Assembly (NCBI RefSeq): GCF_004211955.1
Contig: NZ_RHJI01000009.1
Span: 124,001 to 188,000 of the forward strand
Length of the DNA: 64,000 nucleotides
Source of the DNA: Escherichia sp. E1V33
Lineage (GTDB): Bacteria; Pseudomonadota; Gammaproteobacteria; Enterobacterales; Enterobacteriaceae
Direction: 5' to 3'
Within the stretch, counting starts at the first letter, position 1. The number at the start of each line of letters is the position of its first letter. Position numbers and translations under genes: made by a program. Shown piece after piece: positions 18,350 through 28,042 of the stretch. The notes under the pieces are model-generated. The model had not been told where the DNA came from. It ran no database searches and worked only from the letters and a program-made list of their open reading frames with translations.

Positions 18350-19741
18350 TTATTTTTTAGAATGCCGACCATATACCGCCCAGGTAATCACCACGCAGGC
18401 GATATAGAAAATCAAAAATACTTTCATTGCACCGACCGGCGACCCCGTTAATGCCAGTGAGCTACCGAACGCTTTCGGGATAAAGAAGCCACCAATAGCA
18501 CCGATCGCTGAGATGAAGCCCAGTGCCGCCGCAGTATCGGTTGCCGCTTCACGCATCGCACGTTCGTCAGAACCCCCTTCTGCTTTCACGCGATCCATCG
18601 TCAGTTTACGGAAGATCACGGAAATCATCTGGAAGGTGGAGCCGCTACCCAGCCCTGCAGTCAGGAACAGTGCCAGGAAGACCGCAAAGAACGCCATAAA
18701 GCTTCCGCCCTGCCCATCAGTCGGTAAGGTGAGGAACAGCAGGCCACTGAAAATCGCCATCAGGATAAAGTTCACCAGTGTGACGCGCGTGCCGCCCAGA
18801 CGGTCAGATAATGCACCGCCTGCGGAACGCGCCAGCGCCCCAATAAACGGTCCGAAGAAGGCATATTGCAGAATTTGCACATCCGGGAACTGCGTTTTTG
18901 ACAGCATGGCAAAACCTGCCGAGAAGCCAATAAAGGAACCGAAAGTTGCCAGATACAGCAGGCTCATAATCCACAGATGCCCACGTTTGAGTACCGGTAA
19001 CTGCTCCTTGATGGAGGCCTTCGAGGTAGCAAGGTCATTCATGCCAAACCACGCAGCGATGGTGAAGATGGCAAGGAACGGTACCCACACCCAGGATGCG
19101 TTCGCCAGATACAGCTCAGTACCATCCGGTTGGGTTATTCCCTGGCTACCAAACGCGGCAAAAATCGACAGTGATACCACCAGCGGGGCAACCAGCTGCA
19201 TGACGCTAACGCCCATATTGCCCAGACCACCATTCAGGCCCAGTGCGCCACCCTGCTTCTGCTTGGGAAAGAAGAAGCTGATGTTTGCCATGCTGGAGGC
19301 AAAGTTCGCGCCAGCAAAGCCGCACAGCAGAGAGATAATGATGAAGACGCTGTATGGCGTGGTGGTATCCTGAACGGCAAAACCCAGCCAGACGCAAGGA
19401 ATAATCAGAATACCGGTGCTGAATGCCGTCCAGCGACGACCACCGAAGATTGGAACCATAAAGGAGTATGGAACACGTAATAATGCGCCAGAAACCGAAG
19501 GTAGCGCAGTCAGCATAAATAGCTGATCGGTCGTAAAATTAAAGCCGACTTTCGGTAGGTTCACCGCAACGGCACTGAACAACATCCATACGCAAAACGC
19601 CAGAAGCAGGCAGGGAACGGAAATCCACAGGTTACGGCTGGCGATACGTTGACCTCGTTGTTGCCAGAACGCAGGATCTTCCGGTCGCCAATCTGTAATG
19701 ACAGCTCCAGTAGCCCTTTCGGGGGCGGATGAGTGACTCAT
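18350..19741 (-). CDS. narK: NarK, nitrate/nitrite antiporter
   Basis: NarK (463 aa) is an inner-membrane major facilitator protein that imports nitrate in exchange for nitrite. Twelve hydrophobic segments are evident. Both glycine-rich nitrate signatures are present (GFAGANFASSMANISFFFP near 150 and GLGSGSTFQMISVIFR near 365), with the substrate-binding arginines in TM2 and TM8. I start at MSHSSAPERA, the E. coli start; an in-frame ATG two codons upstream is also possible. It is transcribed away from narXL, with FNR boxes at 19801 and 19839 in the shared spacer. Confidence 0.98.
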   Translation of the reverse strand: MSHSSAPERATGAVITDWRPEDPAFWQQRGQRIASRNLWISVPCLLLAFCVWMLFSAVAVNLPKVGFNFTTDQLFMLTALPSVSGALLRVPYSFMVPIFGGRRWTAFSTGILIIPCVWLGFAVQDTTTPYSVFIIISLLCGFAGANFASSMANISFFFPKQKQGGALGLNGGLGNMGVSVMQLVAPLVVSLSIFAAFGSQGITQPDGTELYLANASWVWVPFLAIFTIAAWFGMNDLATSKASIKEQLPVLKRGHLWIMSLLYLATFGSFIGFSAGFAMLSKTQFPDVQILQYAFFGPFIGALARSAGGALSDRLGGTRVTLVNFILMAIFSGLLFLTLPTDGQGGSFMAFFAVFLALFLTAGLGSGSTFQMISVIFRKLTMDRVKAEGGSDERAMREAATDTAAALGFISAIGAIGGFFIPKAFGSSLALTGSPVGAMKVFLIFYIACVVITWAVYGRHSKK

Positions 19742-19800
19742 AGACACCTCTGATACTCGTTTCGATGTCTGCCACCTTAGTATCTGTAGCTAAAGGCAAT

Positions 19801-19814
19801 TTGATGTAAATCAA
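19801..19814 (-). promoter_or_regulatory. FNR box of the narK promoter (proximal)
   Basis: TTGAT-GTAA-ATCAA is a perfect FNR palindrome 60 bases from the narK start codon. A second box lies 38 bases further upstream, the tandem spacing known for the K-12 narK promoter (-41.5 and -79.5). Confidence 0.9.
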
Positions 19815-19838
19815 ACGATAATATAACTTTATCTATCA

Positions 19839-19852
19839 TTGATATTTATCAT
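19839..19852 (-). promoter_or_regulatory. Second FNR box of the narK promoter
   Basis: TTGAT-ATTT-ATCAT matches 9 of 10 FNR consensus positions and lies 38 bases upstream of the proximal box. NarL-like heptamers (tacccat at 19853-19859, and ggtatgggtat around 19973-19983) lie beyond it in the 338-base narK-narX spacer. Confidence 0.8.
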
Positions 19853-20079
19853 TACCCATAGTGAGTACAGAGATTTAATAAAAATTTTGAGATTTTTCAC
19901 GGCACTGTAAAATCCCTACCCTTACTGATGTAAATCACCTAACCACACGGCAAATAAGGAGTAACTCTTTCCAGGTATGGGTATACTTCAGCCAATAGCC
20001 GAGAATACCGTCATTACAGAATGTATCGCCACATTCATTAAGGTTATTGCTCATTTAAAGCCTGAAGGAAGAGGTTTAT

Positions 20080-21876
20080 ATGCTTAAACGTTGTCTCTCT
20101 CCGCTCACCCTGGTTAATCAGGTTGCGCTGATCGTTTTGCTTTCTACCGCCATTGGACTGGCGGGGATGGCAGTTTCTGGCTGGCTAGTGCAAGGCGTTC
20201 AGGGCAGTGCGCATGCGATTAACAAAGCGGGATCGCTGCGCATGCAAAGTTACCGCCTGCTGGCGGCTGTGCCATTAAGCGAGAATGACAAGCCCTTAAT
20301 CAAAGAGATGGAACAAACGGCATTTAGCACTGAGTTAACTCGAGCGGCGGAACGAGACGGGCAACTGGCGCAATTACGGGGATTACAGGATTACTGGCGC
20401 AATGAACTGATTCCTGCGCTGTTGCGTGCGCAAAACCGCGAAACGGTGTCGGCAGACGTCAGCCAGTTTGTTGCCGGGCTTGATCAGCTGGTTTCTGGTT
20501 TCGACCGCACTACCGAAACGCGTATTGAGACAGTTGTACTGGTCCACAGGGTAATGGCGGTCTTTATGGCACTTTTACTGGTGTTTACCATTATCTGGCT
20601 GCGAGCGCGTTTGCTTCAACCGTGGCGACAACTACTGGCGATGGCCAGCGCCGTCAGTCATCGCGATTTTAGTAAGAGAGCGAATATTAGCGGACGCAAC
20701 GAGATGGCGATGTTGGGTACAGCACTGAATAATATGTCTGCGGAACTGGCGGAAAGCTATGCCGTACTTGAGCAGCGGGTACAGGAGAAAACCGCCGGAC
20801 TGGAGCATAAAAATCAGATTCTCTCTTTTTTGTGGCAGGCCAACCGTCGTTTGCATTCCCGCGCTCCGCTGTGTGAACGCCTGTCGCCTGTGCTTAACGG
20901 TCTACAAAATTTAACCCTGTTGCGTGATATCGAACTACGGGTATATGACACGGAAGATGAAGAGAATCATCAGGAGTTCACCTGTCAGCCAGATATGACT
21001 TGCGATGATAAAGGCTGCCATCTCTGCCCACGCGGCGTTTTACCCCTTGGCGATCGCGGCACCACACTGAAATGGCGGCTGGCAGACTCTCATATGCAAT
21101 ACGGCATTTTGCTGGCAACCCTGCCGCAGGGACGTCACCTTAGCCATGATCAACAGCAACTGGTGGATACGCTGGTTGAGCAGCTCACCGCCACACTGGC
21201 GCTGGATCGCCATCAGGAACGCCAGCAGCAGTTGATCGTGATGGAAGAGCGTGCCACCATTGCGCGCGAACTGCATGATTCTATTGCCCAATCGCTCTCT
21301 TGCATGAAAATGCAGGTAAGTTGTTTACAGATGCAAGGCGACGCGCTACCAGAAAGCAGTCGCGAACTGTTAAGCCAGATCCGTAACGAACTGAATGCGT
21401 CCTGGGCGCAGTTGCGTGAGTTACTCACCACATTCCGTTTACAGCTCACCGAACCGGGATTGCGTCCTGCACTGGAGGCGAGCTGCGAAGAGTACAGCAC
21501 TAAATTTGGCTTCCCGGTGAAGCTGGATTACCAATTACCGCCACGTCTGGTGCCTTCACATCAGGCAATCCATCTGTTGCAAATTGCCCGTGAGGCATTA
21601 AGTAACGCCCTCAAACATTCGCAAGCAAGTGAGGTGGTGGTTACGGTGGCGCAAAACGATAATCAGGTCAAACTGACCGTTCAGGATAATGGCTGCGGCG
21701 TGCCTGAAAATGCCCTCCGCAGCAATCACTACGGCATGATAATTATGCGCGACCGTGCGCAAAGTTTACGTGGCGACTGCCGCGTTCGCCGTCGTGAATC
21801 AGGTGGCACTGAAGTAGTCGTCACCTTTATTCCCGAAAAAACTTTCACAGACGTCCAAGGAGATACCCATGAGTAA
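20080..21876 (+). CDS. narX: NarX, nitrate/nitrite sensor histidine kinase
   Basis: NarX (598 aa) senses periplasmic nitrate and nitrite and phosphorylates or dephosphorylates NarL. Two transmembrane segments (about 15-37 and 152-174) flank a four-helix periplasmic sensor containing the P-box arginine motif ([14 protein letters not shown]). HAMP follows, then a cysteine-bearing central module ([15 protein letters not shown]). The HisKA_3 domain has its phosphoacceptor in [11 protein letters not shown] near 399 and the ATPase NALKHS and DNGCGVP motifs. A clear GGAAGAGG ribosome site precedes the ATG. It overlaps narL by 8 bases. Confidence 0.99.
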   Translation: MLKRCLSPLTLVNQVALIVLLSTAIGLAGMAVSGWLVQGVQGSAHAINKAGSLRMQSYRLLAAVPLSENDKPLIKEMEQTAFSTELTRAAERDGQLAQLRGLQDYWRNELIPALLRAQNRETVSADVSQFVAGLDQLVSGFDRTTETRIETVVLVHRVMAVFMALLLVFTIIWLRARLLQPWRQLLAMASAVSHRDFSKRANISGRNEMAMLGTALNNMSAELAESYAVLEQRVQEKTAGLEHKNQILSFLWQANRRLHSRAPLCERLSPVLNGLQNLTLLRDIELRVYDTEDEENHQEFTCQPDMTCDDKGCHLCPRGVLPLGDRGTTLKWRLADSHMQYGILLATLPQGRHLSHDQQQLVDTLVEQLTATLALDRHQERQQQLIVMEERATIARELHDSIAQSLSCMKMQVSCLQMQGDALPESSRELLSQIRNELNASWAQLRELLTTFRLQLTEPGLRPALEASCEEYSTKFGFPVKLDYQLPPRLVPSHQAIHLLQIAREALSNALKHSQASEVVVTVAQNDNQVKLTVQDNGCGVPENALRSNHYGMIIMRDRAQSLRGDCRVRRRESGGTEVVVTFIPEKTFTDVQGDTHE

Positions 21877-22519
21877 TCAGGAACCGGCTACTATCCTGCT
21901 AATCGACGATCATCCGATGCTGCGAACTGGCGTGAAACAGCTTATCAGTATGGCACCGGATATCACGGTGGTTGGCGAAGCGAGTAATGGCGAACAGGGT
22001 ATTGAACTGGCAGAGACGCTCGATCCTGATCTGATCCTGCTTGATCTAAATATGCCCGGCATGAACGGTCTGGAAACGCTGGATAAACTACGCGAAAAAT
22101 CACTCTCCGGCCGCATTGTGGTGTTCAGCGTCTCTAACCATGAAGAGGACGTGGTAACCGCATTGAAACGCGGTGCAGATGGCTATCTGTTAAAAGATAT
22201 GGAACCGGAAGATCTGCTGAAAGCGTTACATCAGGCTGCCGCAGGCGAAATGGTCTTAAGCGAAGCGTTAACCCCTGTTCTGGCCGCCAGCCTGCGCGCT
22301 AACCGCGCTACCACTGAACGTGATGTTAACCAGTTAACGCCACGTGAACGCGACATTCTAAAACTAATCGCCCAGGGCTTACCGAATAAGATGATTGCCC
22401 GTCGCCTGGACATCACTGAAAGCACGGTTAAAGTGCATGTGAAACACATGCTAAAAAAAATGAAGCTCAAATCTCGTGTAGAAGCCGCGGTATGGGTGCA
22501 TCAGGAACGTATTTTCTGA
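21869..22519 (+). CDS. narL: NarL, nitrate/nitrite response regulator
   Basis: NarL (216 aa) is the LuxR-type response regulator that activates narG and narK and represses other anaerobic genes. The receiver domain has D13/D14 and phosphoacceptor D59 ([13 protein letters not shown]), with conserved K109 in LLKDM. The C-terminal helix-turn-helix includes [15 protein letters not shown] and [14 protein letters not shown]. Its binding heptamers are visible upstream of narG and narK in this window. The gene ends one base before the convergent ychO stop. Confidence 0.99.
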   Translation: MSNQEPATILLIDDHPMLRTGVKQLISMAPDITVVGEASNGEQGIELAETLDPDLILLDLNMPGMNGLETLDKLREKSLSGRIVVFSVSNHEEDVVTALKRGADGYLLKDMEPEDLLKALHQAAAGEMVLSEALTPVLAASLRANRATTERDVNQLTPRERDILKLIAQGLPNKMIARRLDITESTVKVHVKHMLKKMKLKSRVEAAVWVHQERIF

Positions 22520-23914
22520 TTACGGTTCCCAGATCGGTTCGTCGTTCGACATTGCGTCGAAAGGTTCGACAAGCGTTAGCGTGATCTCATTGGAGGAGAC
22601 ACGCTGCCCCTGGTTATCCTCCACCACTACCGACAAGTGCCATTGATTGCTCGCCCCTTCCCCACTCTGCCAGTCCGGCATGATCAGCGTCCAGCCATCC
22701 GCACTATTGGCTGTCGCTCCCGATGTCAGACTTAACATCTGCGTATCTCCCTGCCAGATCAATTGCCGAATACCGTAATGACTGCGAACTTGTAATTTCA
22801 GTGGCACGGTTTCACCAGGTTTAAGATCCCAGGGCGGCGTCGCCAGAAACACCGTTAAGGTTTTACGCTGCCGATACTCAATAGTCGGCAGATTATTTCG
22901 CTGCGGGTTGTCATAGCGACTGCCGCGTAGCGACTGGCTTTCGGCAACTTCGCCAGCAGAAAGCTGCTTGTTGAGCGGCACGCCAAAACGGTAGTTAATA
23001 TTCAGGCCGAGGTTATTTTGCCTTTCTCCACTTTCCCCCTGTTTATGCAGGGCGGTTACAGTAACGAGTGGGACAGGTGTGTAATTTAGCCCAAGACTCA
23101 AGGCGACAGGATTGTGATAACCCGTGCCGGTGTTAAACAAATCAACACTCTGACCAAAATATTGTTCGAGGCTAACGCTGGTGTTGATATGCTGGTAAAA
23201 CGGCATCCGCATCCGGGCCGTCAAGTCGTAACCACGCGCCATTCGTTGCTCAAGGGTGGCAGTCTGTTCACGCCAGGAGGCAAAAGGCTGATAATAATTT
23301 GCAGAGAGGCGCAGATATTCACCCCAGGCTTCAGCGCCAAATCCAGCACGCTGGAGATTTTCGTCCAGCAAGTTGTCATAAAAGGTATTGTATCCCAGCA
23401 ACCAGCTGCCGTGCGTCCAGCGTTGGCCAGCGCCAAGGTTACTGACCAGGCCATCATCCTGCTGAGTGAGCCCAATCTGGCTCCATGTAAGATAACGCTC
23501 GTTATCCTGTAGCGGTACAAACCAGCTCCCCCGGCTACCTGTAAAATGTCCTTCGTTATCCACTTTGACGTCGACACTGGCGTTCCCCCACGGCGATAGC
23601 CAGGATTCCACGTGCTGATTGACCTGCTGACTAAGCGCATCGCGGACTTTTCCCAACGCAAAAGCTCTCGCCTGCTCGCCAGTGTCCTGACCGTTATCAG
23701 TCATACTGGTTTCACCAAAATCTTTCACAATTTCAGCAAAATGTTTTTCACCGTCATGATTTTCCGCTGCCATTCCTAAGTCAGGAAGACCATCACTGTC
23801 GTTATCAAAAGGATTTGCAGCTTGCTGCTTAAAAGAGGACTGTGCGCTAGCGATACCGCCTGCCAGCAGCAAGAGTAAACAAATTGCGATAATGCGGGGG
23901 ACGAAACGGCTCAA
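22520..23914 (-). CDS. ychO: YchO, intimin/invasin-like outer-membrane beta-barrel protein
   Basis: YchO (464 aa) belongs to the inverse autotransporter (intimin/invasin) family. A signal peptide (LLLLLAGGIASAQ) is followed by a beta-barrel domain (about 100-330) with alternating aromatic strands and the family marker around RGSWFVPLQD, then a short C-terminal Ig-like region (about 345-460). Unlike intimins it has no long adhesin array. The start is a TTG at 23914, giving the K-12 length; a second TTG six codons upstream is open. A role in adhesion has been suggested for E. coli homologues. It is convergent with narL, stop against stop. Confidence 0.9.
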   Translation of the reverse strand: MSRFVPRIIAICLLLLLAGGIASAQSSFKQQAANPFDNDSDGLPDLGMAAENHDGEKHFAEIVKDFGETSMTDNGQDTGEQARAFALGKVRDALSQQVNQHVESWLSPWGNASVDVKVDNEGHFTGSRGSWFVPLQDNERYLTWSQIGLTQQDDGLVSNLGAGQRWTHGSWLLGYNTFYDNLLDENLQRAGFGAEAWGEYLRLSANYYQPFASWREQTATLEQRMARGYDLTARMRMPFYQHINTSVSLEQYFGQSVDLFNTGTGYHNPVALSLGLNYTPVPLVTVTALHKQGESGERQNNLGLNINYRFGVPLNKQLSAGEVAESQSLRGSRYDNPQRNNLPTIEYRQRKTLTVFLATPPWDLKPGETVPLKLQVRSHYGIRQLIWQGDTQMLSLTSGATANSADGWTLIMPDWQSGEGASNQWHLSVVVEDNQGQRVSSNEITLTLVEPFDAMSNDEPIWEP

Positions 23915-24098
23915 AACGTCAGTAATTTCCAATAAAAATGAACAGCTACAGCTTTATAGAATAACGATTACTGGTAATTTTTCTTGTACTTTTGCATGCT
24001 TTATGACAAATCCTAAAAAATGTGACGGATTGGTCGGACAGCACACAAGCTGTAAGATAGAAACTGAACATCTAATTCCCTGAATACAGGAGTAAATA

Positions 24099-24452
24099 AT
24101 GCAAAGAATCGTGATCGTTGCCAATGGCGCACCCTATGGGAGCGAATCCTTATTTAACAGCCTGCGGCTGGCCATTGCGCTACGAGAGCAGGAAAGCTAC
24201 CTGGATCTGCGTCTATTCCTGATGTCTGATGCGGTCACTGCCGGATTGCGCGGACAAAAACCTGGGGAAGGCTATAACATTCAGCAAATGCTGGAGATCC
24301 TCACGGCGCAAAATGTGCCTGTGAAATTGTGCAAAACCTGTACCGATGGTCGTGGCATCAGCACACTTCCGCTGATTGATGGGGTGGAAATTGGCACTCT
24401 GGTAGAACTGGCGCAATGGACGCTGCTTGCCGATAAAGTGCTCACATTTTAA
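24099..24452 (+). CDS. ychN: YchN, DsrE/F-like sulfur-relay family protein
   Basis: YchN (117 aa) is a small cytoplasmic DsrE/DsrF-fold protein that forms hexamers in E. coli. Relatives carry sulfur on a conserved cysteine; here C84/C87 in KLCKTCTDGRGI are the candidates. The physiological partner is unknown. An AGGAG ribosome site lies 6 bases before the ATG. A hairpin at 24462-24489 follows the stop. Confidence 0.95.
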   Translation: MQRIVIVANGAPYGSESLFNSLRLAIALREQESYLDLRLFLMSDAVTAGLRGQKPGEGYNIQQMLEILTAQNVPVKLCKTCTDGRGISTLPLIDGVEIGTLVELAQWTLLADKVLTF

Positions 24453-24461
24453 CTTAAATAT

Positions 24462-24489
24462 GGGGCGCTCAAGATAATAGAGATGCCCC
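24462..24489. terminator. Hairpin between convergent ychN and chaC
   Basis: ggggcgctc and gagatgcccc pair with one small internal loop across a 9-base loop. There is no long T run. It could end transcription from either side. Confidence 0.5.
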
Positions 24490-24503
24490 ACTGCAAAAAT
24501 GTT

Positions 24504-25202
24504 TCATCGGACAAACCCAGGCCGCAACACACCATCCGGGAAATTTTCCGCCAGAAGTTTTTTCACCGACACCAATAAATCACTTAGCCCGTCATCCTGC
24601 ATCCTCAGTTTGTTAAGCGCATGCTCCAGGGAAAACAAGTACTGTGCGTTGGTTCCTAATGGCCCACTCGCCGCAGCAATCAACGGGGCAATCACCTGAG
24701 CGCGGGTATCGGATTCATACTCAGGATGGCGTGGGTCCATAATGAACACCAGCGCATTGACGATGCGGCCATCGTCAAGATGAAGCTGACACCAGGACGG
24801 CAGGTAGCAGCCAGTAATCATCTCGCGCTTCCACAGTAAAGTCAGCTCCTGCTCCAGAGACTCTTCCGGCAGGCGATACGCAACGCCCGTGGTACGACCG
24901 CCCTCTTTCAGTGCAAGCATCCTCCCCGGCTGGTGCGCAGTCCCCCGCCCGGCAGTAAGCCGCAAACAGAAAGCGCGATGCCACCCAACCAGCGTACCGG
25001 TGCACGACTCGGTAAACTCCAGCGCCGGATTCCACATTAATGATCCATAGCCGAAGATCCACACCGGTCCCTCATCAGGTCGACAAGACAGCGTCGCCGC
25101 CAGCGAGGCCGCCCGTTGTTCTGCCGACCATAAGAGTGATTCTTCAATTACACCAAATGCCGTTTTACAATCGGCATTCATCAAGAAATCACGCGTTATC
25201 AC
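24504..25202 (-). CDS. chaC: ChaC, glutathione-specific gamma-glutamylcyclotransferase
   Basis: ChaC (232 aa) splits glutathione into 5-oxoproline and Cys-Gly in the cytoplasm. The family signature VWIFGYGSLMWNP lies near residue 45, and the catalytic glutamate is expected in the GVAYRLPEESLEQE region near 115. I use the GTG start at 25202 (VITRDFLMN), which gives the K-12-like length; the internal ATG seven codons later is possible. The C-terminus ends RPGFVR rather than the RPGFA I recall for K-12. It is followed on the same strand order by chaB and chaA upstream, historically grouped as the cha locus. Confidence 0.93.
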   Translation of the reverse strand: MITRDFLMNADCKTAFGVIEESLLWSAEQRAASLAATLSCRPDEGPVWIFGYGSLMWNPALEFTESCTGTLVGWHRAFCLRLTAGRGTAHQPGRMLALKEGGRTTGVAYRLPEESLEQELTLLWKREMITGCYLPSWCQLHLDDGRIVNALVFIMDPRHPEYESDTRAQVIAPLIAAASGPLGTNAQYLFSLEHALNKLRMQDDGLSDLLVSVKKLLAENFPDGVLRPGFVR

Positions 25203-25359
25203 CTTACACCTCCGCCACTGCATACTTCCCTGCGACAACTTTTTGGCGTCTTCCGGACATTTTTACTGCTCATTTTGAAACCACTATTGGGACAATATGC
25301 AATCCACAGACCACTTGCAAGGCAGCACCGCACGAATAGCTTTAACTCGCCGCTGGGTT

Positions 25360-25590
25360 TTACGATTTTTTATGCCATTTATCATCATCGCCTTTGGCAT
25401 ATTCATGTTTCACCGCAGCCCAGGCCACTTTATGCGCTGTCTCTTCGCGACTGGCATCGCCACGCCGATCTTCTTTATCTTTATATTGCTCCCAGGCGCT
25501 GTTGAATGCTTCTTTATAGATATCCTGGGCATGAGCGGGTAAAACGTGTTTTACGCTTTCCGGGAGATCGCTTTTCGTTTTATACGGCAT
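25360..25590 (-). CDS. chaB: ChaB, small cation-transport-associated protein
   Basis: ChaB (76 aa) is a small soluble, highly charged protein (MPYKTKSDLPESVKHVLP...) conserved next to chaA and once proposed to regulate it. Its biochemical role is unsettled. The fold is a compact helical domain common in enterobacteria and phages. It is divergent from chaA, 268 bases away, and the intervening AT-rich spacer has no other gene. Confidence 0.95.
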   Translation of the reverse strand: MPYKTKSDLPESVKHVLPAHAQDIYKEAFNSAWEQYKDKEDRRGDASREETAHKVAWAAVKHEYAKGDDDKWHKKS

Positions 25591-25858
25591 TGTTGACTCC
25601 TTTTTTAAAAGTGAACATTAAGTGTGGTCAACAATATCCCCTCTTGCCAAAACATAAGAATTCTCAGGTCAGACTCTTCTTAAGAGACGCGAATACAAAC
25701 ATTGTCTAAACACGTAGCTTATTTTTATGCTCCGAAGAGTAAAAAATCGACAGCGGGGTAAAAATTCGTAAAATGTTACCGATATCCTGACACTTTCTGT
25801 TATTTTTCCTGCCTATTTATTACATTTCCGACAAATTCATCTGCAAAGGATAACCATA

Positions 25859-26959
25859 ATGACAAATGCTCACGAGGCGGTAAAAACCCGCCACAAGGAG
25901 ACTTCGCTTATTTTCCCGGTTCTGGCGCTGGTAGTGCTGGCTCTGTGGGGAAGCAGCCAAACACTACCAGTGGTTATTGGCATCAACCTTCTTGCTCTTA
26001 TTGGTATTTTAAGCAGTGCTTTTAGTGTTGTCCGTCATGCGGACGTACTAGCCCATCGTCTGGGCGAACCTTACGGTTCGCTTATTCTTAGCCTTTCCGT
26101 CGTTATTCTTGAAGTCAGTTTGATTTCAGCCTTAATGGCAACTGGCGATGCAGCGCCGACGTTAATGCGAGATACACTCTATTCAATCATTATGATTGTT
26201 ACCGGCGGACTAGTTGGTTTTTCATTACTGCTGGGTGGACGTAAATTTGCTACCCAATATATGAATCTGTTTGGTATTAAACAGTATTTAATTGCCCTGT
26301 TCCCATTAGCCATAATCGTGCTGGTATTTCCGATGGCGCTGCCTGCGGCGAATTTTTCGACCGGTCAGGCGTTACTTGTAGCTTTAATTTCCGCAGCGAT
26401 GTACGGCGTATTTTTGCTGATTCAGACCAAAACGCATCAAAGCCTGTTTGTCTATGAGCATGAAGATGACAGCGATGATGACGATCCGCATCATGGCAAA
26501 CCGTCTGCTCATAGCAGCCTGTGGCATGCCATCTGGTTAATTATCCATCTAATTGCCGTTATTGCGGTCACAAAAATGAACGCCAGCCCGCTGGAAACAT
26601 TGCTCACCAGCATGAATGCGCCGGTGGCCTTTACCGGTTTCCTGGTGGCACTATTGATTCTGTCGCCGGAAGGTTTGGGCGCGTTAAAAGCAGTTTTAAG
26701 CAACCAGGTCCAGCGCGCGATGAATCTGTTCTTTGGCTCGGTATTAGCGACTATCTCGCTTACCGTACCTGTTGTAACGCTTATCGCCTTTATGACGGGT
26801 AACGAATTGCAGTTTGCTCTGGGCGCACCAGAGATGGTGGTAATGGTAGCCTCTTTAGTACTGTGCCATATTTCATTTTCAACTGGCCGTACTAACGTAC
26901 TCAACGGCGCGGCGCATCTGGCACTGTTTGCGGCCTATTTAATGACAATATTTGCCTGA
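25859..26959 (+). CDS. chaA: ChaA, Na+(K+, Ca2+)/H+ antiporter
   Basis: ChaA (366 aa) is an inner-membrane antiporter of the Ca2+/cation exchanger superfamily that expels Na+, K+ or Ca2+ at alkaline pH. Eleven or so hydrophobic helices are visible. The two CaCA-type conserved segments are SLSVVILEVSLISALM (about 78-93) and LILSPEGLGALKAVLSN (about 264-280). The central cytoplasmic loop carries the acidic stretch EHEDDSDDDDPHHG typical of this protein. The start ATG follows GGATAACC. A hairpin (26967-26997) ends the gene. Confidence 0.98.
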   Translation: MTNAHEAVKTRHKETSLIFPVLALVVLALWGSSQTLPVVIGINLLALIGILSSAFSVVRHADVLAHRLGEPYGSLILSLSVVILEVSLISALMATGDAAPTLMRDTLYSIIMIVTGGLVGFSLLLGGRKFATQYMNLFGIKQYLIALFPLAIIVLVFPMALPAANFSTGQALLVALISAAMYGVFLLIQTKTHQSLFVYEHEDDSDDDDPHHGKPSAHSSLWHAIWLIIHLIAVIAVTKMNASPLETLLTSMNAPVAFTGFLVALLILSPEGLGALKAVLSNQVQRAMNLFFGSVLATISLTVPVVTLIAFMTGNELQFALGAPEMVVMVASLVLCHISFSTGRTNVLNGAAHLALFAAYLMTIFA

Positions 26960-26966
26960 CATTTAT

Positions 26967-26997
26967 ATCTCCTCCGATGACGGAAATCGGGGGAGAT
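26967..26997 (+). terminator. Hairpin terminator after chaA
   Basis: A 12-bp near-perfect stem (atctcctccgat / atcgggggagat) with a 7-base loop begins seven bases after the chaA stop codon. The T tract is weak. Confidence 0.65.
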
Positions 26998-27249
26998 AAT
27001 AAAATTATCTGCTTATAGTATTTCTTCATACTACCTGAACAGATCGTTAATCAGAATTGCGAGCCTGTACCACAACCTGCTCGAAGCCACTGCAACAGTA
27101 GATGAAAAGCCGGAACGCATACAGCATTGCGCACATTTCAGGGATGAAGTGAAGATGAATTGAAACGTAGTATCCACACCAAGCCGGAGTTATCCGGTGA
27201 GGCGCAATGTTGCGGGGGCTTTATCCCTGGTGGCATTGGTTGCTGGAAA

Positions 27250-27306
27250 GAGAAAACCCCCGCACGTTGAGAGGTAAAACCTGACAACAGAACGGGGGCT
27301 AATCTT
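27250..27306 (-). ncRNA. rdl: Rdl antisense RNA, first copy (approximate ends)
   Basis: Opposite the ldr leader, the minus strand contains a stem of cccccg (near 27295) with cgggggttttctc (27252-27263), which looks like the terminated 3' end of the short antisense RNA Rdl. Rdl blocks ldr translation in K-12. Ends are inferred from the hairpin, not from a mapped transcript. Confidence 0.5.
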
Positions 27307-27366
27307 GAAACCAGACGCTTCAAGAATAGCCGCGAAATGTTGTCATTACAACAAAAAGGCGGTTAT

Positions 27367-27474
27367 ATGACGCTCGCGCAGTTTGCCGTGATTTTCTGGC
27401 ACGACCTGGCAGCACCGATCCTTGCGGGAGTTATTACCGCAGCGATTGTCAGCTGGTGGCGTAGCCGGAAGTAA
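27367..27474 (+). CDS. ldr: Ldr type I toxin, first copy
   Basis: A 35-aa hydrophobic peptide (MTLAQFAVIFWHDLAAPILAG...WWRSRK) identical in type to the LdrA-D toxins. One membrane helix (about 4-29) ends in a basic tail. Overproduction of Ldr peptides condenses nucleoids and halts growth; the antisense Rdl RNA keeps it silent. Residue 12 is Asp here and Asn in the second copy. A strong terminator follows at 27524-27557. Confidence 0.92.
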   Translation: MTLAQFAVIFWHDLAAPILAGVITAAIVSWWRSRK

Positions 27475-27523
27475 CGTAAAAAAGGGCGTCAGGCTGCCGT
27501 AATGGCAATGTGCGCCCGAAACC

Positions 27524-27557
27524 GGCCGCAGGATGACACAATCCTGCGGCCTTTTTT
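27524..27557 (+). terminator. Rho-independent terminator of the first ldr unit
   Basis: A perfect 11-bp stem ggccgcaggat/atcctgcggcc with a 6-base loop is followed by six Ts. Confidence 0.92.
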
Positions 27558-27769
27558 GTATTTATTGACCCGACCTGGAAGCATCATCCACAGCACTCAT
27601 GAAATGACTGCAACAGCTGATGAAAAGCCGGAATGCATACAGCATTGCGCACATTTCAGGGATGAAGTGAAGATGAATTGAGACGTAGTATCCACACCAA
27701 GCCGGAGTTATCCGGTGAGGCGCAATGTTGTGGGGGCTTTATCCCTGGCGGCATTGGTTGCTGGAAAGA

Positions 27770-27822
27770 GAAAACCCCCGCACGTTGAGAGGTCAAACCT
27801 GACAACAGAACGGGGGCTAATC
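27770..27822 (-). ncRNA. rdl: Rdl antisense RNA, second copy (approximate ends)
   Basis: Same minus-strand stem and cgggggttttctc end as the first copy, opposite the leader of the second ldr toxin. Ends are estimated from the hairpin only. Confidence 0.5.
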
Positions 27823-27885
27823 TTGAACCATCAACAATTCAAGAATAGCCGCGAAACGTTGTCATTACAACAAAAAGGCGGTTAT

Positions 27886-27993
27886 ATGACGCTCGCGCAG
27901 TTTGCCGTGATTTTCTGGCACAACCTGGCAGCGCCGATCCTTGCGGGAGTTATTACCGCAGCGATTGTCAGCTGGTGGCGTAGCCGGAAGTAA
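27886..27993 (+). CDS. ldr: Ldr type I toxin, second copy
   Basis: A 35-aa membrane peptide differing from the first copy by Asn for Asp at residue 12. It has the same leader architecture, so it should also be controlled by its own Rdl antisense RNA. An open frame extends upstream to 27715 but that extension lies in the untranslated leader of known ldr genes. A terminator follows at 28043-28076. Confidence 0.92.
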   Translation: MTLAQFAVIFWHNLAAPILAGVITAAIVSWWRSRK

Positions 27994-28042
27994 CGTAAAA
28001 ACGGGCGTCAGGCTACCGTAATGGCAATGTGCGCCCGAAACC

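Larger units (their letters stand above)
27090..27557 (+). repeat. Long direct repeat (LDR), first copy
   Basis: About 470 bases are repeated at 27608-28076 with an offset near 519 bases and only scattered differences. Each copy carries an ldr toxin leader, its antisense rdl promoter region, the 35-codon toxin ORF and a strong terminator. K-12 has three such units at this locus; this strain has two. Confidence 0.93.

Noticed and set aside
27715-27993. 92-codon ORF ending in the second ldr toxin
   Set aside because: The extension lies in the structured ldr leader overlapped by Rdl; the established toxin is the last 35 codons.
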